This document shows positions 53,907 through 63,494 of a DNA stretch of 64,000 bases, in pieces. The notes beneath the pieces are model-generated. The model saw only the letters and a list, made by a program, of their open reading frames with translations. It searched no databases and was not told the origin of the DNA. Position 1 is the first letter of the stretch. The number at the start of each line of letters is the position of its first letter. The DNA lies in assembly GCA_016187565.1 (NCBI GenBank), contig JACPJR010000009.1:1-64000 (forward strand), given 5' to 3'. Position numbers and translations under genes: made by a program. The stretch is from Candidatus Woesearchaeota archaeon. GTDB lineage: Archaea; Nanobdellota; Nanobdellia; Woesearchaeales; JACPJR01.

Positions 53907-54281
53907 ATGAAAAAACTCTATATTGTTTCACTTGTACTGGTGCTTATGGTCGGCAGTTTAATCTTTTTCGCTGCCAGGAATACAACGGGTAGTGCTGTTC
54001 GTTCAACATCAGCGGCAAGGGGAGATACCTTTGTAGGAAGGATTAGCAATGTCGCTGTTCAGGCAGGAACCCTGAGTGGTATGGGGGTTTATGATCGAAG
54101 TTGCAAGATGGGAACTGATGGACTTACGTCTTGTGATGCAGGAATCGAAACTAAAGAGTACGGACTTTTGAATTTCAAGTATCGCCATGATATGACCAGA
54201 CAACCGTGCCTTGCTCCTAATGACTTAGTAGAAGTGCGTATTTTAGATGCGCAAGGAAACGCTGAAATTCAACGACTCTAA
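53907..54281 (+). CDS. Secreted small protein
   Basis: The 124-residue protein has a hydrophobic N-terminus (about 4-21) and a mature part with two visible Cys (DRSCKMGTDGLTSCDAG) and a beta-rich C-terminal part (PNDLVEVRILDAQGNAEI). A TATA-like CTTTAAATGG lies near 53868. The longer reading from 53787 overlaps the DsrE end and is unlikely. A short archaeal secreted domain of unknown role. Confidence 0.68.
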   Translation: MKKLYIVSLVLVLMVGSLIFFAARNTTGSAVRSTSAARGDTFVGRISNVAVQAGTLSGMGVYDRSCKMGTDGLTSCDAGIETKEYGLLNFKYRHDMTRQPCLAPNDLVEVRILDAQGNAEIQRL

Positions 54282-54304
54282 AATAACGCAGAGGGTTGGT
54301 GGGA

Positions 54305-54517
54305 GACATGGGTTTATGGCAGCAGATCAAAAATAATCATCTTGTATTGATGATGGTTACTTGTATCTTGCCGTTTGCAGTTCTTGCTATTCTCATGTTT
54401 GGATTTGGTATACAATCAAAGTGGTTTACTTTTATAGCCTTAGGCGTTTGCCTTGGCAGTCATCTCTGGATGATGAAATCAATGCACCAACAGAAAGAAG
54501 GGGGTAGTTGCCATTGA
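54305..54517 (+). CDS. Small two-TM protein, DUF2933-like
   Basis: The frame can start at the ATG at 54308 or upstream at 54296 and gives about 70 residues, with two TM spans (about 14-34 and 36-52) and a Cys/His end (GGSCH). DUF2933-like proteins are found in copper and mercury loci. Its stop overlaps the TTG start of the next tiny gene. Confidence 0.65.
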   Translation, partial: DMGLWQQIKNNHLVLMMVTCILPFAVLAILMFGFGIQSKWFTFIALGVCLGSHLWMMKSMHQQKEGGSCH

Positions 54518-54609
54518 ATGATACGCTAAAAACAGTGCTTACTCTTGTCGTCTTCTTAGTTGGCATCTTTTTAATGCTCCTCGTCATGCATCCAGCATGG
54601 TTTAGCTGA
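54514..54609 (+). CDS. Tiny membrane peptide, TTG start
   Basis: The 31-residue peptide begins NDTLKTVLTLVVF and is almost wholly one TM helix, ending HPAWFS. The TTG overlaps the previous stop (TTGA), and GGGGTAG lies just upstream. A single-TM peptide after a DUF2933-like gene suggests a complex partner. The overlap with the cupin gene on the other strand is only at the end. Confidence 0.5.
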   Translation: MNDTLKTVLTLVVFLVGIFLMLLVMHPAWFS

Positions 54610-54919
54610 GGGAAAGCAAAAAGCTGGTGTTTTCTTCTGCATGTAAAGAATGGATAGCATCCATTTTCAGGAAGATAATAACGCCAGGCTGCATGGATAT
54701 GGGTTCTCCTTCAAGTCTGAAAACGCCTTTTCCTTCCAGAACAACAACAGAGCCTTCTTTCGTTGATGTATGATCAGAAATCTCTGTTCCTTTAGCCATG
54801 CAAAATAAGGTAATCTGTTGCTTTTGTGATTTCAAAATAACTTTACTGAAGATTCCACCTTCACTGTACGTGATTAATGATTTCAAGGATTTCCATGAGC
54901 TGCTTTCTGATTTTTCCAT
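54602..54919 (-). CDS. Cupin domain protein
   Basis: The 105-residue protein has the cupin barrel pattern, with TEISDHTSTKEGSVVVLEG (about 45-63) and PGVIIFLKMDAIHSLHAEENT (about 78-98). The His residues (DHTS, IHSLHA) could bind a metal. It is expected to be cytosolic and converges with the tiny TM gene. Substrate unknown. Confidence 0.82.
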   Translation of the reverse strand: MEKSESSSWKSLKSLITYSEGGIFSKVILKSQKQQITLFCMAKGTEISDHTSTKEGSVVVLEGKGVFRLEGEPISMQPGVIIFLKMDAIHSLHAEENTSFLLSLS

Positions 54920-55042
54920 GATAGATATCGGATGGGGGTATTGTTTTTATAACTTTTGTTTTTCGACATTTCTCTAAGTTATAGCTCGGAGAGTAAAGAA
55001 AAAAGCAATACCTTTTTATAAGCCGCAAACGTTTCTCGTACT

Positions 55043-55792
55043 ATGGCTCAGGTCTGGATATATGCATTACTCAGTGTCCTTGTTGTGAGTTTGGTATCCT
55101 TTGTAGGGATATTGACGCTTTCTTTCCGAACAAAGACCTTACAAAAGATGCTGTTGTATATGGTCAGTTTTTCAACAGGAGCTTTGTTTGGTGATGTGTT
55201 CCTCCATCTCTTACCAGAAGTAGCTAATGAACAAGGATTTACGGTAACCATTTCCTTAGCAGTCCTCTTTGGTATTGTGTTCTCATTTGTTGTCGAAAAA
55301 GTCATTCACTGGCGACATTGTCACGTTCCAACGAGTAAAGACCATCCACATCCATTCGCAGTTATGAATCTCTTTGGTGACGCAGTCCATAACTTCCTCG
55401 ACGGCATGATTATTGGCGTAAGCTACCTAGTAAGCATTCCAGTAGGCTTAGCCACAACCGTTGCTGTTGTTCTTCACGAAATTCCCCAAGAGATTGGTGA
55501 TTTCGGTGTCCTGCTTCATGGCGGGTTCTCAAGAAAGCGAGCAATATTGTTTAATTTTCTAAGTGCAGTAACTGCCTTTTTTGGTATGACTATAGCGCTC
55601 ATCGCGGGGTCGTTGGTAGGAGGTCTAACAAACATATTGGTTCCCTTTGCTGCCGGCGGTTTTGTTTATATTGCAGGATCTGATCTTATCCCTGAACTCC
55701 ACAAAGAAGAGAACACGACAAAATCCCTGGTCCAACTCTTTACCTTCCTTCTTGGAATTGCCCTTATGGCTGCATTACTCTTACTTGAATAA
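55043..55792 (+). CDS. ZIP family metal transporter
   Basis: The 249-residue protein has eight TM spans with the ZIP metal site in HNFLDGMIIG (about 116-125) and HEIPQEIGDF (about 148-157). A His-rich loop (HWRHCHVPTSKDHPHP) lies between spans 3 and 4. It should import zinc, iron or related divalent metals. A TATA-like CCTTTTTATAAGC lies about 25 bases before the ATG. Confidence 0.92.
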   Translation: MAQVWIYALLSVLVVSLVSFVGILTLSFRTKTLQKMLLYMVSFSTGALFGDVFLHLLPEVANEQGFTVTISLAVLFGIVFSFVVEKVIHWRHCHVPTSKDHPHPFAVMNLFGDAVHNFLDGMIIGVSYLVSIPVGLATTVAVVLHEIPQEIGDFGVLLHGGFSRKRAILFNFLSAVTAFFGMTIALIAGSLVGGLTNILVPFAAGGFVYIAGSDLIPELHKEENTTKSLVQLFTFLLGIALMAALLLLE

Positions 55793-55818
55793 TCTTAGAA
55801 ATAGTGTCTATAGTTAGC

Positions 55819-56817
55819 GACATAAGTAACGCATGAAGTTTTGCATAAAATTGTGTTCTTGCCAGAAGTTTTCTAATGCTTCTTGCATGTCGTCGATTGT
55901 TGGGAAGTATTGTGATTTTATGACGTTGTTTTTTGTGACTTTCCAACAGGTTTCGATAGGGTTGAGTTCTGGTGAGTATGGGGGAATATGCTCTACGCGG
56001 ATGCGTGGAGCATATTCTGCGAGAAGGTTTTTGACGCATTGTGTTTTGTGAAATCCTGCGTTATCGAGGATGAGAACGTATTTCTTTTTTTGATCAAATG
56101 TTTTGAATAATTCTCGCAAAAAGTGCATGAATGTGAGGCTGTTTTGTGCGATGTAAAAGTCGTAATAAAACTTGTGGCGGCTGGTGAGCGCGCCGAACGT
56201 GATGAGTTTTTTCGAGCTCCAAAAAAATGCGCCTCGTGGTGTTTCTCCTCGAGGAAACCAGATTCGTTTGTACGTTGTTGTTAAGTGAAATCCTGCTTCG
56301 TCAATGGCTACAATCTCATAACCCAGGTATTCTGTTTGAAGTTTTTTTTAAATTCGTCACGAAACGCAGCAACTTTTGCAGGATCATTTTTGATGTGCTG
56401 TGAACGAGGTGTTATTCGAGAGAAATCAAGTTTGTGGAGAATCCGCTCTACATGCCGCGTTGTATAGTTTTTGCCAGTTGTTTTCTGAATGAGTTCAGAG
56501 AATTTTTTTGTGTTAATCGAACAGAAATTCTTGTTTGCTGTGCGAGCTTTGTTCGTAAATTCTTCTTTCAGTTTTGCAAGAGTTTCCTTCGTCAGAGGTG
56601 TTGGTCGCCCGCTGCGAAAGCGGTTTTTGAGACTGCCTGTTTTTTTGTACTTCGCAATCAGTCTGCTTATCGCTGACTGATGGCATCCTGCCAAGTCAGC
56701 GATTTCTTCTTGTGTTTTTCCCTGCTTTGTCCACTTAAGGACAAGTTCTCTTGTTTGTAGGTTGATCATACAAACAAGAAAGCACAGCCCATATATAAAC
56801 TATGCGTTACTTATGTC
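55819..56817 (-). mobile_element. IS630-family insertion sequence, 16-bp perfect inverted ends
   Basis: Perfect 16-base inverted ends (GACATAAGTAACGCAT at 55819-55834, reverse complement at 56802-56817) bound the element. Two frames make the transposase: an N-terminal helix-turn-helix part (56769-56308) and a DDE part ending at 55814. They join by a -1 shift at an A8 run (56349-56342), zero-frame A AAA AAC, the MMTV-type slippery heptamer. Catalytic residues AIDEAG, LDNAGFH and PELNPIE are intact. The stop codon lies just outside the left end, in flanking DNA. A TATA box 25 bases before the ATG suggests a leaderless mRNA. Confidence 0.9.
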
Positions 56818-56955
56818 TTATACTACATATGCTATTTTAGAAAAAACTTATTTGAAAAGTGGTGTCAGCAAGTAATTTTGTTAGCAGACTTAGGCGTAAA
56901 AATTATTAAATCTTGACAATTAGAGTAAGTTAATTTGGTTTAGGGGTGAGAGATT

Positions 56956-57417
56956 ATGGATCAAGACATTTTATCTAAAAAAAGAGGCGAGGTCATAGAG
57001 AAATTCATCAATTGTGAACATCTAATTAATATAATAATCTCACAACATTATTTCAAAAAAATAGAATACTCTTTTTTTTTCGACGTGCTTTATGATGAAT
57101 ATTTCGGTTTTGCACTAAAACGTAGAATTCTAGAAAAAATAGTTCCGGATTTAGATAAAGCAAAGATTCAAACCTTGAATCGACTGAATACTATCAGAAA
57201 CTATTTCGCCCATTGCAGTCAACAATTCTTTGAAGGACATAAAAAGCCAGATCCTACAGCAGGAGGGTTTGTTCCTAACCATAAGGACACTAAGAAGAGG
57301 TTAGATTTAGAAGAGTTATACGACGAATTTATTAAGAAAGAGCCAGAGGTCACTAAATACTTGGGAGAAATATACCGGAAACTTGGTGGAATTTTAATAC
57401 CAGTAAGAAACGAATAA
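56956..57417 (+). CDS. HEPN-like protein
   Basis: The 153-residue helical protein contains RNYFAHC (R81-x4-H86), the catalytic Rx4-6H motif of HEPN ribonucleases, within NRLNTIRNYFAHCSQQFF. HEPN proteins act as RNA-cleaving toxins or as defence and stress factors. The start follows GGGGTGAGAG. No MNT-type antitoxin lies next to it; the only neighbours are IS630 and the DoxX gene. AT-rich codon use suggests transfer. Confidence 0.68.
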   Translation: MDQDILSKKRGEVIEKFINCEHLINIIISQHYFKKIEYSFFFDVLYDEYFGFALKRRILEKIVPDLDKAKIQTLNRLNTIRNYFAHCSQQFFEGHKKPDPTAGGFVPNHKDTKKRLDLEELYDEFIKKEPEVTKYLGEIYRKLGGILIPVRNE

Positions 57418-57518
57418 AAGAGATTTTAGGAAAGATTGGTATGAAAGTAATCGAAGAAAAAGTAACAAAATAATACCCAAGCTTTTTGGACGCCGTTCTT
57501 ACTTGAGTATAACAGTTA

Positions 57519-58052
57519 TTATTCTAAAATAGGATATTTCTGTACAACCGCTTGCTGTGTCCACCATCTTCCCAAGCCAAACCATTGACCTGCTTTTACG
57601 GTTGCAAGGATGAGCAAGACAAGGATATAGATTAAATGGTCATCCAGAAAGGGGTTGTGTTCTGGAGGCAAAACCGCAGTCCACATCAGGAACAGCATCA
57701 ATGAACCACTATAGGCTGCAATACGCATGCCAACGCCAAAGAGCAGTGCAAGACCAATACATAAAAGCCCGATCATAAAAATCCAGTCAACAACCACATT
57801 ACCTGCTATGCTTTGATACATGCTGGCAAATGGTCCTTTGGTAGCGTAGGCTAGAAAACCATTGGTTGGAGAGGTTCCAAGAACCCATGCCTTATCTGAT
57901 GGCGTTGAAAATCCAAGCCCGAAGAGCTTGTCAAAGAATGGCCAGAGAAATATCCATGCCATTCCTAGACGAAGTGTTATCCAAAGATATCTGCTATTTT
58001 CCTCATTTTTTTGTATCTCTTTTTGTCCATCGTTTGTTTGTGATGCTACCAT
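57519..58052 (-). CDS. DoxX/DoxD-like membrane protein
   Basis: The 177-residue protein has four TM spans and resembles DoxX family proteins and the thiosulfate:quinone oxidoreductase DoxD subunit: RLGMAWIFLWPFFDKLFGLG (about 28-47), IAGNVVVDWIFMIGLLCIGLALL, and a GLGRWW end. It may handle electrons or sulfur at the membrane. It overlaps the gene before it by 7 bases. Confidence 0.82.
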   Translation of the reverse strand: MVASQTNDGQKEIQKNEENSRYLWITLRLGMAWIFLWPFFDKLFGLGFSTPSDKAWVLGTSPTNGFLAYATKGPFASMYQSIAGNVVVDWIFMIGLLCIGLALLFGVGMRIAAYSGSLMLFLMWTAVLPPEHNPFLDDHLIYILVLLILATVKAGQWFGLGRWWTQQAVVQKYPILE

Positions 58053-58504
58053 CGTTTACAGCACTCCACCAATTTTTTTATTAAGGTATTCATTCCTTCG
58101 TGGTTCCGGTATAAATAGATTGTGGTAAACAACATCCAGAGACCTAGAACCAAAAGGATGGCACTGGATACTAAGGAACGGGTGATAAGCGAATACGCAC
58201 CGAGAATTAAGCTCAAGAGAAACGGAAGTCTGAATATTTTCAGCGTTTCCCTGACCCTTGCTTCAACAAGATAATAGATCCCGACAGTGGATTCTCCAAT
58301 GAGAAGGGCAACGATCAATGAATCTTCAAATATCCCTAACCACAAAAGTGCTAAGAGTGAAAGCCAGGTAACAAAGACAGACGCACAGATAACACAAAAT
58401 TGTTCTTTTATATTCCCTTTGAATCCAGATTTGAGAATAAGGAAAAGAAAAAACAATCCGGTTATCGTGAGGAGCGCCTGGAGTAATGGTTCCACTATCA
58501 TCAC
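58046..58504 (-). CDS. Polytopic membrane protein
   Basis: The 152-residue protein has five hydrophobic spans and no recognised motif beyond a lone Cys-rich end (VECCKRW). It overlaps the DoxX-like gene at its stop. It lies in a run of membrane proteins of the metal/redox island. Function unknown. Confidence 0.62.
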   Translation of the reverse strand: MMIVEPLLQALLTITGLFFLFLILKSGFKGNIKEQFCVICASVFVTWLSLLALLWLGIFEDSLIVALLIGESTVGIYYLVEARVRETLKIFRLPFLLSLILGAYSLITRSLVSSAILLVLGLWMLFTTIYLYRNHEGMNTLIKKLVECCKRW

Positions 58505-58523
58505 CTTAAGTAATCATCTTTGT

Positions 58524-59081
58524 TTAAATCGCAAATTGGAGCACCAGGCTTATAAGGAACAGGAGAGCGAAGGTTATGGTTAATCCCTGGTACGGTAACA
58601 TCTTACCGTTTCTTAGCGCAGTCATTCTCTCGCTTAGCCATGGTGCAATAGCAACAATAAACCCACCAATGATACTTCCTATTAAAAACAAATTCAGGAG
58701 ATAGGTTCGGTTAAAGATCGTTCCATAATCCCCTCCCCACGAGATGTAGATGGGATAAGGGTTATCGGCAAAGAGTGTTAGGATGGGAATAACGGTGAGA
58801 GCAAAGGAAACGATCAAGAGAATCCAATGTTGGAAAGGAATAAACTGTTTCTTGATCATTCGTGAAACCCACCATCCTGTAGAGATGGCAAATGCTCCAA
58901 TAAAAACTCCGATAACACTGTGGCTTACTCCTAGCCATGCTGCGCCACCGGCGGCGGCAGCAGCACCTGCCGTACATAAGGGACAGTGTGCATGCACCCT
59001 TCCAATCCCAGCCAAGGCTGCCAAGGCCATTGATCCAAGTTTCACTGTTTTAAGACGGTTTTTATTATTTAAACTGCTCAT
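58524..59081 (-). CDS. Polytopic membrane protein with CPLC motif
   Basis: The 185-residue protein has five TM spans and an early thioredoxin-like CPLC pair (AHCPLCTAG, about 31-39) in a Gly/Ala-rich stretch. The Cys pair may take part in disulphide exchange or metal binding. It lies 18 bases after DUF411 and before another membrane gene in the same direction. No family is assigned. Confidence 0.65.
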   Translation of the reverse strand: MSSLNNKNRLKTVKLGSMALAALAGIGRVHAHCPLCTAGAAAAAGGAAWLGVSHSVIGVFIGAFAISTGWWVSRMIKKQFIPFQHWILLIVSFALTVIPILTLFADNPYPIYISWGGDYGTIFNRTYLLNLFLIGSIIGGFIVAIAPWLSERMTALRNGKMLPYQGLTITFALLFLISLVLQFAI

Positions 59082-59099
59082 TCTTGTCCACCAAAAGCC

Positions 59100-59579
59100 C
59101 TACATCCGCATAAATTCGCTGGTTGTCCCATCTTTATGTACTGCATAGATGACAAAATCACCTTGCTTTGATCCTGGCATTCCCGGAGATCCAGAAGGCA
59201 TTCCTGGCATAGCAATTCCTGCAATATCTGGTTGTTCTGTCATCATTTTCTGTATTGCTTCAAGAGGAACATGGCCTTCAACAAAGTAATTGCCGACGGT
59301 TACCGTATGACAGCTCTGCATATCCATAGGGATGCCGTAGTTTTTCTTCACTTTGAGGACATCGTCACTATCTTTGACCGTTACTGCAAATCCTTTTTGC
59401 TCGAGGTATTGGGCATAGAGCGAACAACAGCCACATCCAGGGGCTTTGAAAATAGTGGCGGTCTGAGCACCACCCTTCACGTCCGTAGTACCATTTCCCG
59501 TAGTGCCTTTTGAGCAACCACTTATCAATAAGAGTACACCCAACACAATACTGGTGAACAATATCGGTAATTTCTTCAT
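59100..59579 (-). CDS. DUF411 lipoprotein
   Basis: The 159-residue protein has a signal with lipobox LLISGC (Cys 21) and a DUF411 domain with CGCC (about 50-53), PMDMQSCHT (about 80-88) and EGHVP (about 94). DUF411 proteins are found with copper-resistance genes and may bind copper. A Met/Gly/Pro-rich insert (AMPGMPSGSPGMPGS) extends the end. Expected outside the membrane, attached by Lgt. Confidence 0.88.
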   Translation of the reverse strand: MKKLPILFTSIVLGVLLLISGCSKGTTGNGTTDVKGGAQTATIFKAPGCGCCSLYAQYLEQKGFAVTVKDSDDVLKVKKNYGIPMDMQSCHTVTVGNYFVEGHVPLEAIQKMMTEQPDIAGIAMPGMPSGSPGMPGSKQGDFVIYAVHKDGTTSEFMRM

Positions 59580-59703
59580 GAAATCATCCTCCTTGCTTTC
59601 CGTTATTACTATAATTTCATTAATTCTTGATTAATGGTGTAAAGTTATGTCTTGAGAAAACTGAAATCCTTTATTTAAGTAACGGAGAAACTAGTTTCAG
59701 GAG

Positions 59704-60192
59704 CTATTTCAACACAATAATATTGGTCATTCCTCGACGCTTTCGTTCAAGGACATTATGGTGTTCTAATTTGTCCAGAATTCGAGTTATCTTTACTTTG
59801 GGAAATCCAGTTGTTTTTATGACATCACTCTGATACATAGATCCTTCATGCTCCTTTAGTAGTGTATAAATTATTTTTTCCTCTTCACTAAGGGTAGCGA
59901 GATCAACAGCTTTGTACTGCGATGTTTCTTTTACCTCTGCTTTTCCTCCTGCAATAGTCATATAACTACCGATACCCACTAAAAGAAAACCAATACTAAA
60001 GAGAAAGGTTAAAAGCCAAGATTTATCCTGCTCATGCACCGGACATTGGTTCATTTCAATCGTTGGATTGCTATGGACTGCTTCACAGAGAAATGCATCT
60101 TTTTCGTCACTGTCTTTTTTCAACGACACCAAGGTAAGAAGAAGAATAGCTGCTAACGCAATGACGACCATTCCGAGGGTTCTTTTCTGCAT
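59704..60192 (-). CDS. Membrane-anchored winged-helix regulator
   Basis: The protein is 162 residues from MQKRTL (60192; the ATG at 60198 is also possible). It has two TM spans (about 5-22 and 55-75), an outer loop with Cys and His (FLCEAVHSN, QCPVHEQ) and a C-terminal winged helix (about 95-162). The layout matches the regulator at 51123, so both may report outer metal or redox state to DNA. It follows the peroxiredoxin gene in the minus direction. Confidence 0.75.
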   Translation of the reverse strand: MQKRTLGMVVIALAAILLLTLVSLKKDSDEKDAFLCEAVHSNPTIEMNQCPVHEQDKSWLLTFLFSIGFLLVGIGSYMTIAGGKAEVKETSQYKAVDLATLSEEEKIIYTLLKEHEGSMYQSDVIKTTGFPKVKITRILDKLEHHNVLERKRRGMTNIIVLK

Positions 60193-60246
60193 AATCATGT
60201 TGTGGGTTGGATTTTGTCCGTGAGTATACTTTGACAGTGCAGATAT

Positions 60247-60846
60247 TTAAAGCTTTCCAACTAACTCCAATCCCGGCTTGAGGGTCTGTTTTCCAGGTTC
60301 CCAATTTGCCGGACAAACCTCCCCACCATGCTCACGAACAAACTGCGCTGCCTTGACTTTTCTTAAGAGCTCTTTACTGCTTCTTCCGATGCTGTTATCA
60401 TGAAATTCAAAGGCTTTTATCTTTCCTTCAGGATCAATAAGAATAGTTGCCCGTACACTCAACCCCTCTTCAGCGATATACGTCCCATATGCTCGACAGA
60501 TTTTTCCTGTTGGATCTGCTACCATGGGAAAGGTTATTTTTTGAATGGTTTTTGAATTATCCCACCATGCCTTATGCACGAAGGTGGTATCAGTACTAAT
60601 ACTCAAAACTTCGACATTAGCTTCTTTTAACTGGCCATAACAATCCGCAAGATCCCCTAGCTCTGTCGGACAAACAAAGGTAAAGTCTGCAGGATAAAAG
60701 AATAGCACCAACCACTTCCCACTATAGTCTGTTGATGTCACTTGGATAACTTTATTCTGCTGAAATGCTTGAGCAGTAAAGCTTGGTGCACGTCCGTTAA
60801 TCCTTATCATTGGTTCATGTTCCATAATTTCACCTCGGATTGGCAT
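60247..60846 (-). CDS. Peroxiredoxin (AhpC/2-Cys type)
   Basis: The 199-residue protein reduces peroxides. The peroxidatic Cys is in FTFVCPTELGD (about 56), the resolving Cys in GGEVCPANWEPG (about 173), and the RATILIDPEGKI strand is typical of AhpC-like 2-Cys enzymes. Start by MEHEPM (four residues in) after GAGGTGAAATT is likely. It lies between CopA and a membrane regulator, which fits copper-driven oxidative stress. Confidence 0.92.
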   Translation of the reverse strand: MPIRGEIMEHEPMIRINGRAPSFTAQAFQQNKVIQVTSTDYSGKWLVLFFYPADFTFVCPTELGDLADCYGQLKEANVEVLSISTDTTFVHKAWWDNSKTIQKITFPMVADPTGKICRAYGTYIAEEGLSVRATILIDPEGKIKAFEFHDNSIGRSSKELLRKVKAAQFVREHGGEVCPANWEPGKQTLKPGLELVGKL

Positions 60847-60920
60847 ACATCACTAGCCCGGTTTTGCTTCTGCTCAGAAGATTCCCTTCTTTAAATATCT
60901 TGTTAAGGCTTTTATCTGCT

Positions 60921-63494
60921 TTAGAGTCTCCATCGTCGCATCACCAAAGCATTGCTTACTACAGAGACCGAGCTAAAGGCCATTGCAGCGCCTGCAATAA
61001 TGGGACTTAACAACCAGCCAGTGAAGGGATAGAGAATGCCAGCAGCAATAGGGATTCCAAGGACATTATAGAAAAATGCCCAGAAGAGATTCTGGCGAAT
61101 CTTTCTCATGGTATATTTGCTCAATGCCATGGCCTTAGCCACATCACGCAGATCTTCCTTGATAAGGACAATATCGCCCGATTCAATTGCGATATCTGTT
61201 CCAGACCCAATCGCAATGCCTATATGCGCCTGTGCCAATGCAGGAGCATCATTAATACCATCCCCGACCATGGCAACTCGCTTTCCTTCCTTTTGCAACC
61301 GTTTTATCTCCTCAACCTTTTCTTCAGGCAAAACTTCTGCAAGGACACGGTCAATACCGACGTTCTTTGCAATGGCTTGAGCCGTTCTTGTGTTATCTCC
61401 GGTAAGCATGACCACTTCTTTTCCGAGGTCATGAAGCTCATTAACAGCATCTTTTGCATGCTCTTTGAGGGTATCGGCAACCGCAATAATCCCTGCTATG
61501 TTTTTATCGACCCCAAGAATAATAGCGGTCTTTCCTTCATGTTCTAGTCGTTGGAGAGCCTCCTCGAAAGGTGTAATAGAGATACCTTTGTCTTTCATCA
61601 AAGACCTATTTCCCAACAAAATTCTCTTACGGTCAACAGTTGCTTCTAACCCTTTACCGCTTATCGAAATAAAGTTTGCAGGGTCTCGGAGTTTAATCTT
61701 TTTTTCTGTAGCTTTTTTGACAATTGCCTCTCCCAACGGATGTTCGCTACGCTTTTCGGCAATAGCCGCATATTCTAAAATTTCTGTTTCAGTAAACCCC
61801 TTTGCAGCCACAATATCCGTAACCTCTGGTTCTCCCTTGGTTAATGTTCCTGTTTTATCAAAGACAATGGTTGTAATATCCTGTGCTTTTTGGAGTGCCT
61901 CGGCACTTTTAATCAAAATGCCATGCTCAGCGCCCTTACCTGTTCCTACCATAATGGCTGTTGGTGTGGCAAGTCCCAAGGCACAGGGACATGCAATAAT
62001 AAGTACAGCAACAAAGATCGTTAATGCAAAGGAGAAACTCATGCCCAGAAGCAACCAGATAATAAACGAAACGATTGCGATAACAATGACGGCTGGAACA
62101 AAGTACGAAGAAACCTTATCAGCTAATTGCTGGATAGGTGCTTTGCTTCCCTGTGCCTCTTCAACGAGTTTAATAATCTGTGCAAGTGCGGTTTCTGAAC
62201 CGACTTTTGTTGCTCTGAAGGTAAAGCTTCCCTGTTTGTTGATGGTTGCTCCAATAACCGTATCTCCTTTCTGCTTTTCTACGGGGATGCTCTCTCCGGT
62301 AATCATACTCTCATCAACGCTTGAGTGTCCGTCGACGAGTTGTCCGTCTACCGGAATCTTTTGTCCTGGTTTAACGACAACAAGATCTCCTACTTGAACC
62401 TGTTCAACAGGAATTTCTATTTCTTTTCCTCCACGCTTGACAATTGCGGTCTTTGCCTGTAATCCCATCAACTTTCTAATTGCCTCAGAGGTTCTTCCTT
62501 TTGCAATTGCTTCAAGATATTTTCCCAAGAGGATGAAGGCAATAAGCAAAGCAGCAACCTCATAGTAGAGGTCATGGGGACCATACGTTTGGTTCCCCAT
62601 CCAAATCATGATGGATATAACTACCGAGTAGAGGTATGCAGTTCCGGTTCCAACAGCAACAAGTGTATCCATGGTTGCTGTTCTGGTGCGATAAGCGCCA
62701 AGTAGACCACGAGAATAAAAGAAAGATCCGGCTAACAACACAGGGGTTGCCAAAAGAAATTGGATGAGGGGGAGATTCTCTTCAAGAAACATTGGCAGTT
62801 CAATAGGTAAGAGTGGCATAACCATTGCGAGGATCAAGAGGGGAACAGAAAAAAAGGTGGCGGTGAACATCCTTTGTTTAAGATCACGAATTTCTTTCTC
62901 CCTAGCTTTTTTTTCCCTGTCTACCGATGCACTTCCTGTACCTTCGTCTACGGGAGTATATCCTAAATCAAGAATCGTCTTTTTGATGAGATCCGGAGAG
63001 GTCGTACGTGGGTCATAGGTAATGATTGCTTTCTGCGTAACAAACAATTCTTTTGCAATAACCCCTTTAAGGCGACGTAATGCGCCATCTATGGTACTGA
63101 CACAGTGAGGATTATCCATGCCAACAATGGTAAGTTTAAGTGTTCTTTGTTTCTCATTACCAATGCTCTTACCCATACCATGAGTACTTGCTTCTGGTAC
63201 GCTTTCTGAAATGACTTTATAGCCACTTTTCTCAATAGATTTCACAAGCTCTCCTTTCCCTACATTTACAGGATCAAAGGTAACGTAGGCTTTTTCACTT
63301 GCAAAATTAACTGCTGCTTTTTTTACACCTTGCATTTTGATGAGATTCTTTTCAATGGTCATCGCACAACTTGCGCAATGCATTCCCTGGAGCGAAAGAA
63401 TACACGTTATATCTCCTGAATCCTTTACTGGATCTTTTGTTACTGTAGATCCTGTCGTTACCTTTATATTTCTGGTTTTAGAATCTTTCATCAT
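60921..63494 (-). CDS. copA: Copper-exporting P1B-type ATPase
   Basis: The 857-residue pump exports Cu(I). HMA domain 1 has GMHCASC (about 35-41); HMA domain 2 reads GMDNPHC (about 126-132) and has lost the first Cys. TM spans, the phosphatase loop ITGES (about 395), the CPC motif ([11 protein letters not shown], about 503), DKTGTLT (about 547) and GDGINDAP (about 744) follow in order. An acidic/Lys linker separates the HMA domains from the first TM. It sits in the metal island with DUF411 and peroxiredoxin. Confidence 0.95.
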   Translation of the reverse strand: MMKDSKTRNIKVTTGSTVTKDPVKDSGDITCILSLQGMHCASCAMTIEKNLIKMQGVKKAAVNFASEKAYVTFDPVNVGKGELVKSIEKSGYKVISESVPEASTHGMGKSIGNEKQRTLKLTIVGMDNPHCVSTIDGALRRLKGVIAKELFVTQKAIITYDPRTTSPDLIKKTILDLGYTPVDEGTGSASVDREKKAREKEIRDLKQRMFTATFFSVPLLILAMVMPLLPIELPMFLEENLPLIQFLLATPVLLAGSFFYSRGLLGAYRTRTATMDTLVAVGTGTAYLYSVVISIMIWMGNQTYGPHDLYYEVAALLIAFILLGKYLEAIAKGRTSEAIRKLMGLQAKTAIVKRGGKEIEIPVEQVQVGDLVVVKPGQKIPVDGQLVDGHSSVDESMITGESIPVEKQKGDTVIGATINKQGSFTFRATKVGSETALAQIIKLVEEAQGSKAPIQQLADKVSSYFVPAVIVIAIVSFIIWLLLGMSFSFALTIFVAVLIIACPCALGLATPTAIMVGTGKGAEHGILIKSAEALQKAQDITTIVFDKTGTLTKGEPEVTDIVAAKGFTETEILEYAAIAEKRSEHPLGEAIVKKATEKKIKLRDPANFISISGKGLEATVDRKRILLGNRSLMKDKGISITPFEEALQRLEHEGKTAIILGVDKNIAGIIAVADTLKEHAKDAVNELHDLGKEVVMLTGDNTRTAQAIAKNVGIDRVLAEVLPEEKVEEIKRLQKEGKRVAMVGDGINDAPALAQAHIGIAIGSGTDIAIESGDIVLIKEDLRDVAKAMALSKYTMRKIRQNLFWAFFYNVLGIPIAAGILYPFTGWLLSPIIAGAAMAFSSVSVVSNALVMRRWRL

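Noticed and set aside
61465-62397. 310-residue open frame on the plus strand
   Set aside because: It is antisense to the well-conserved core of copA and has Ser/Ile-rich shadow composition.
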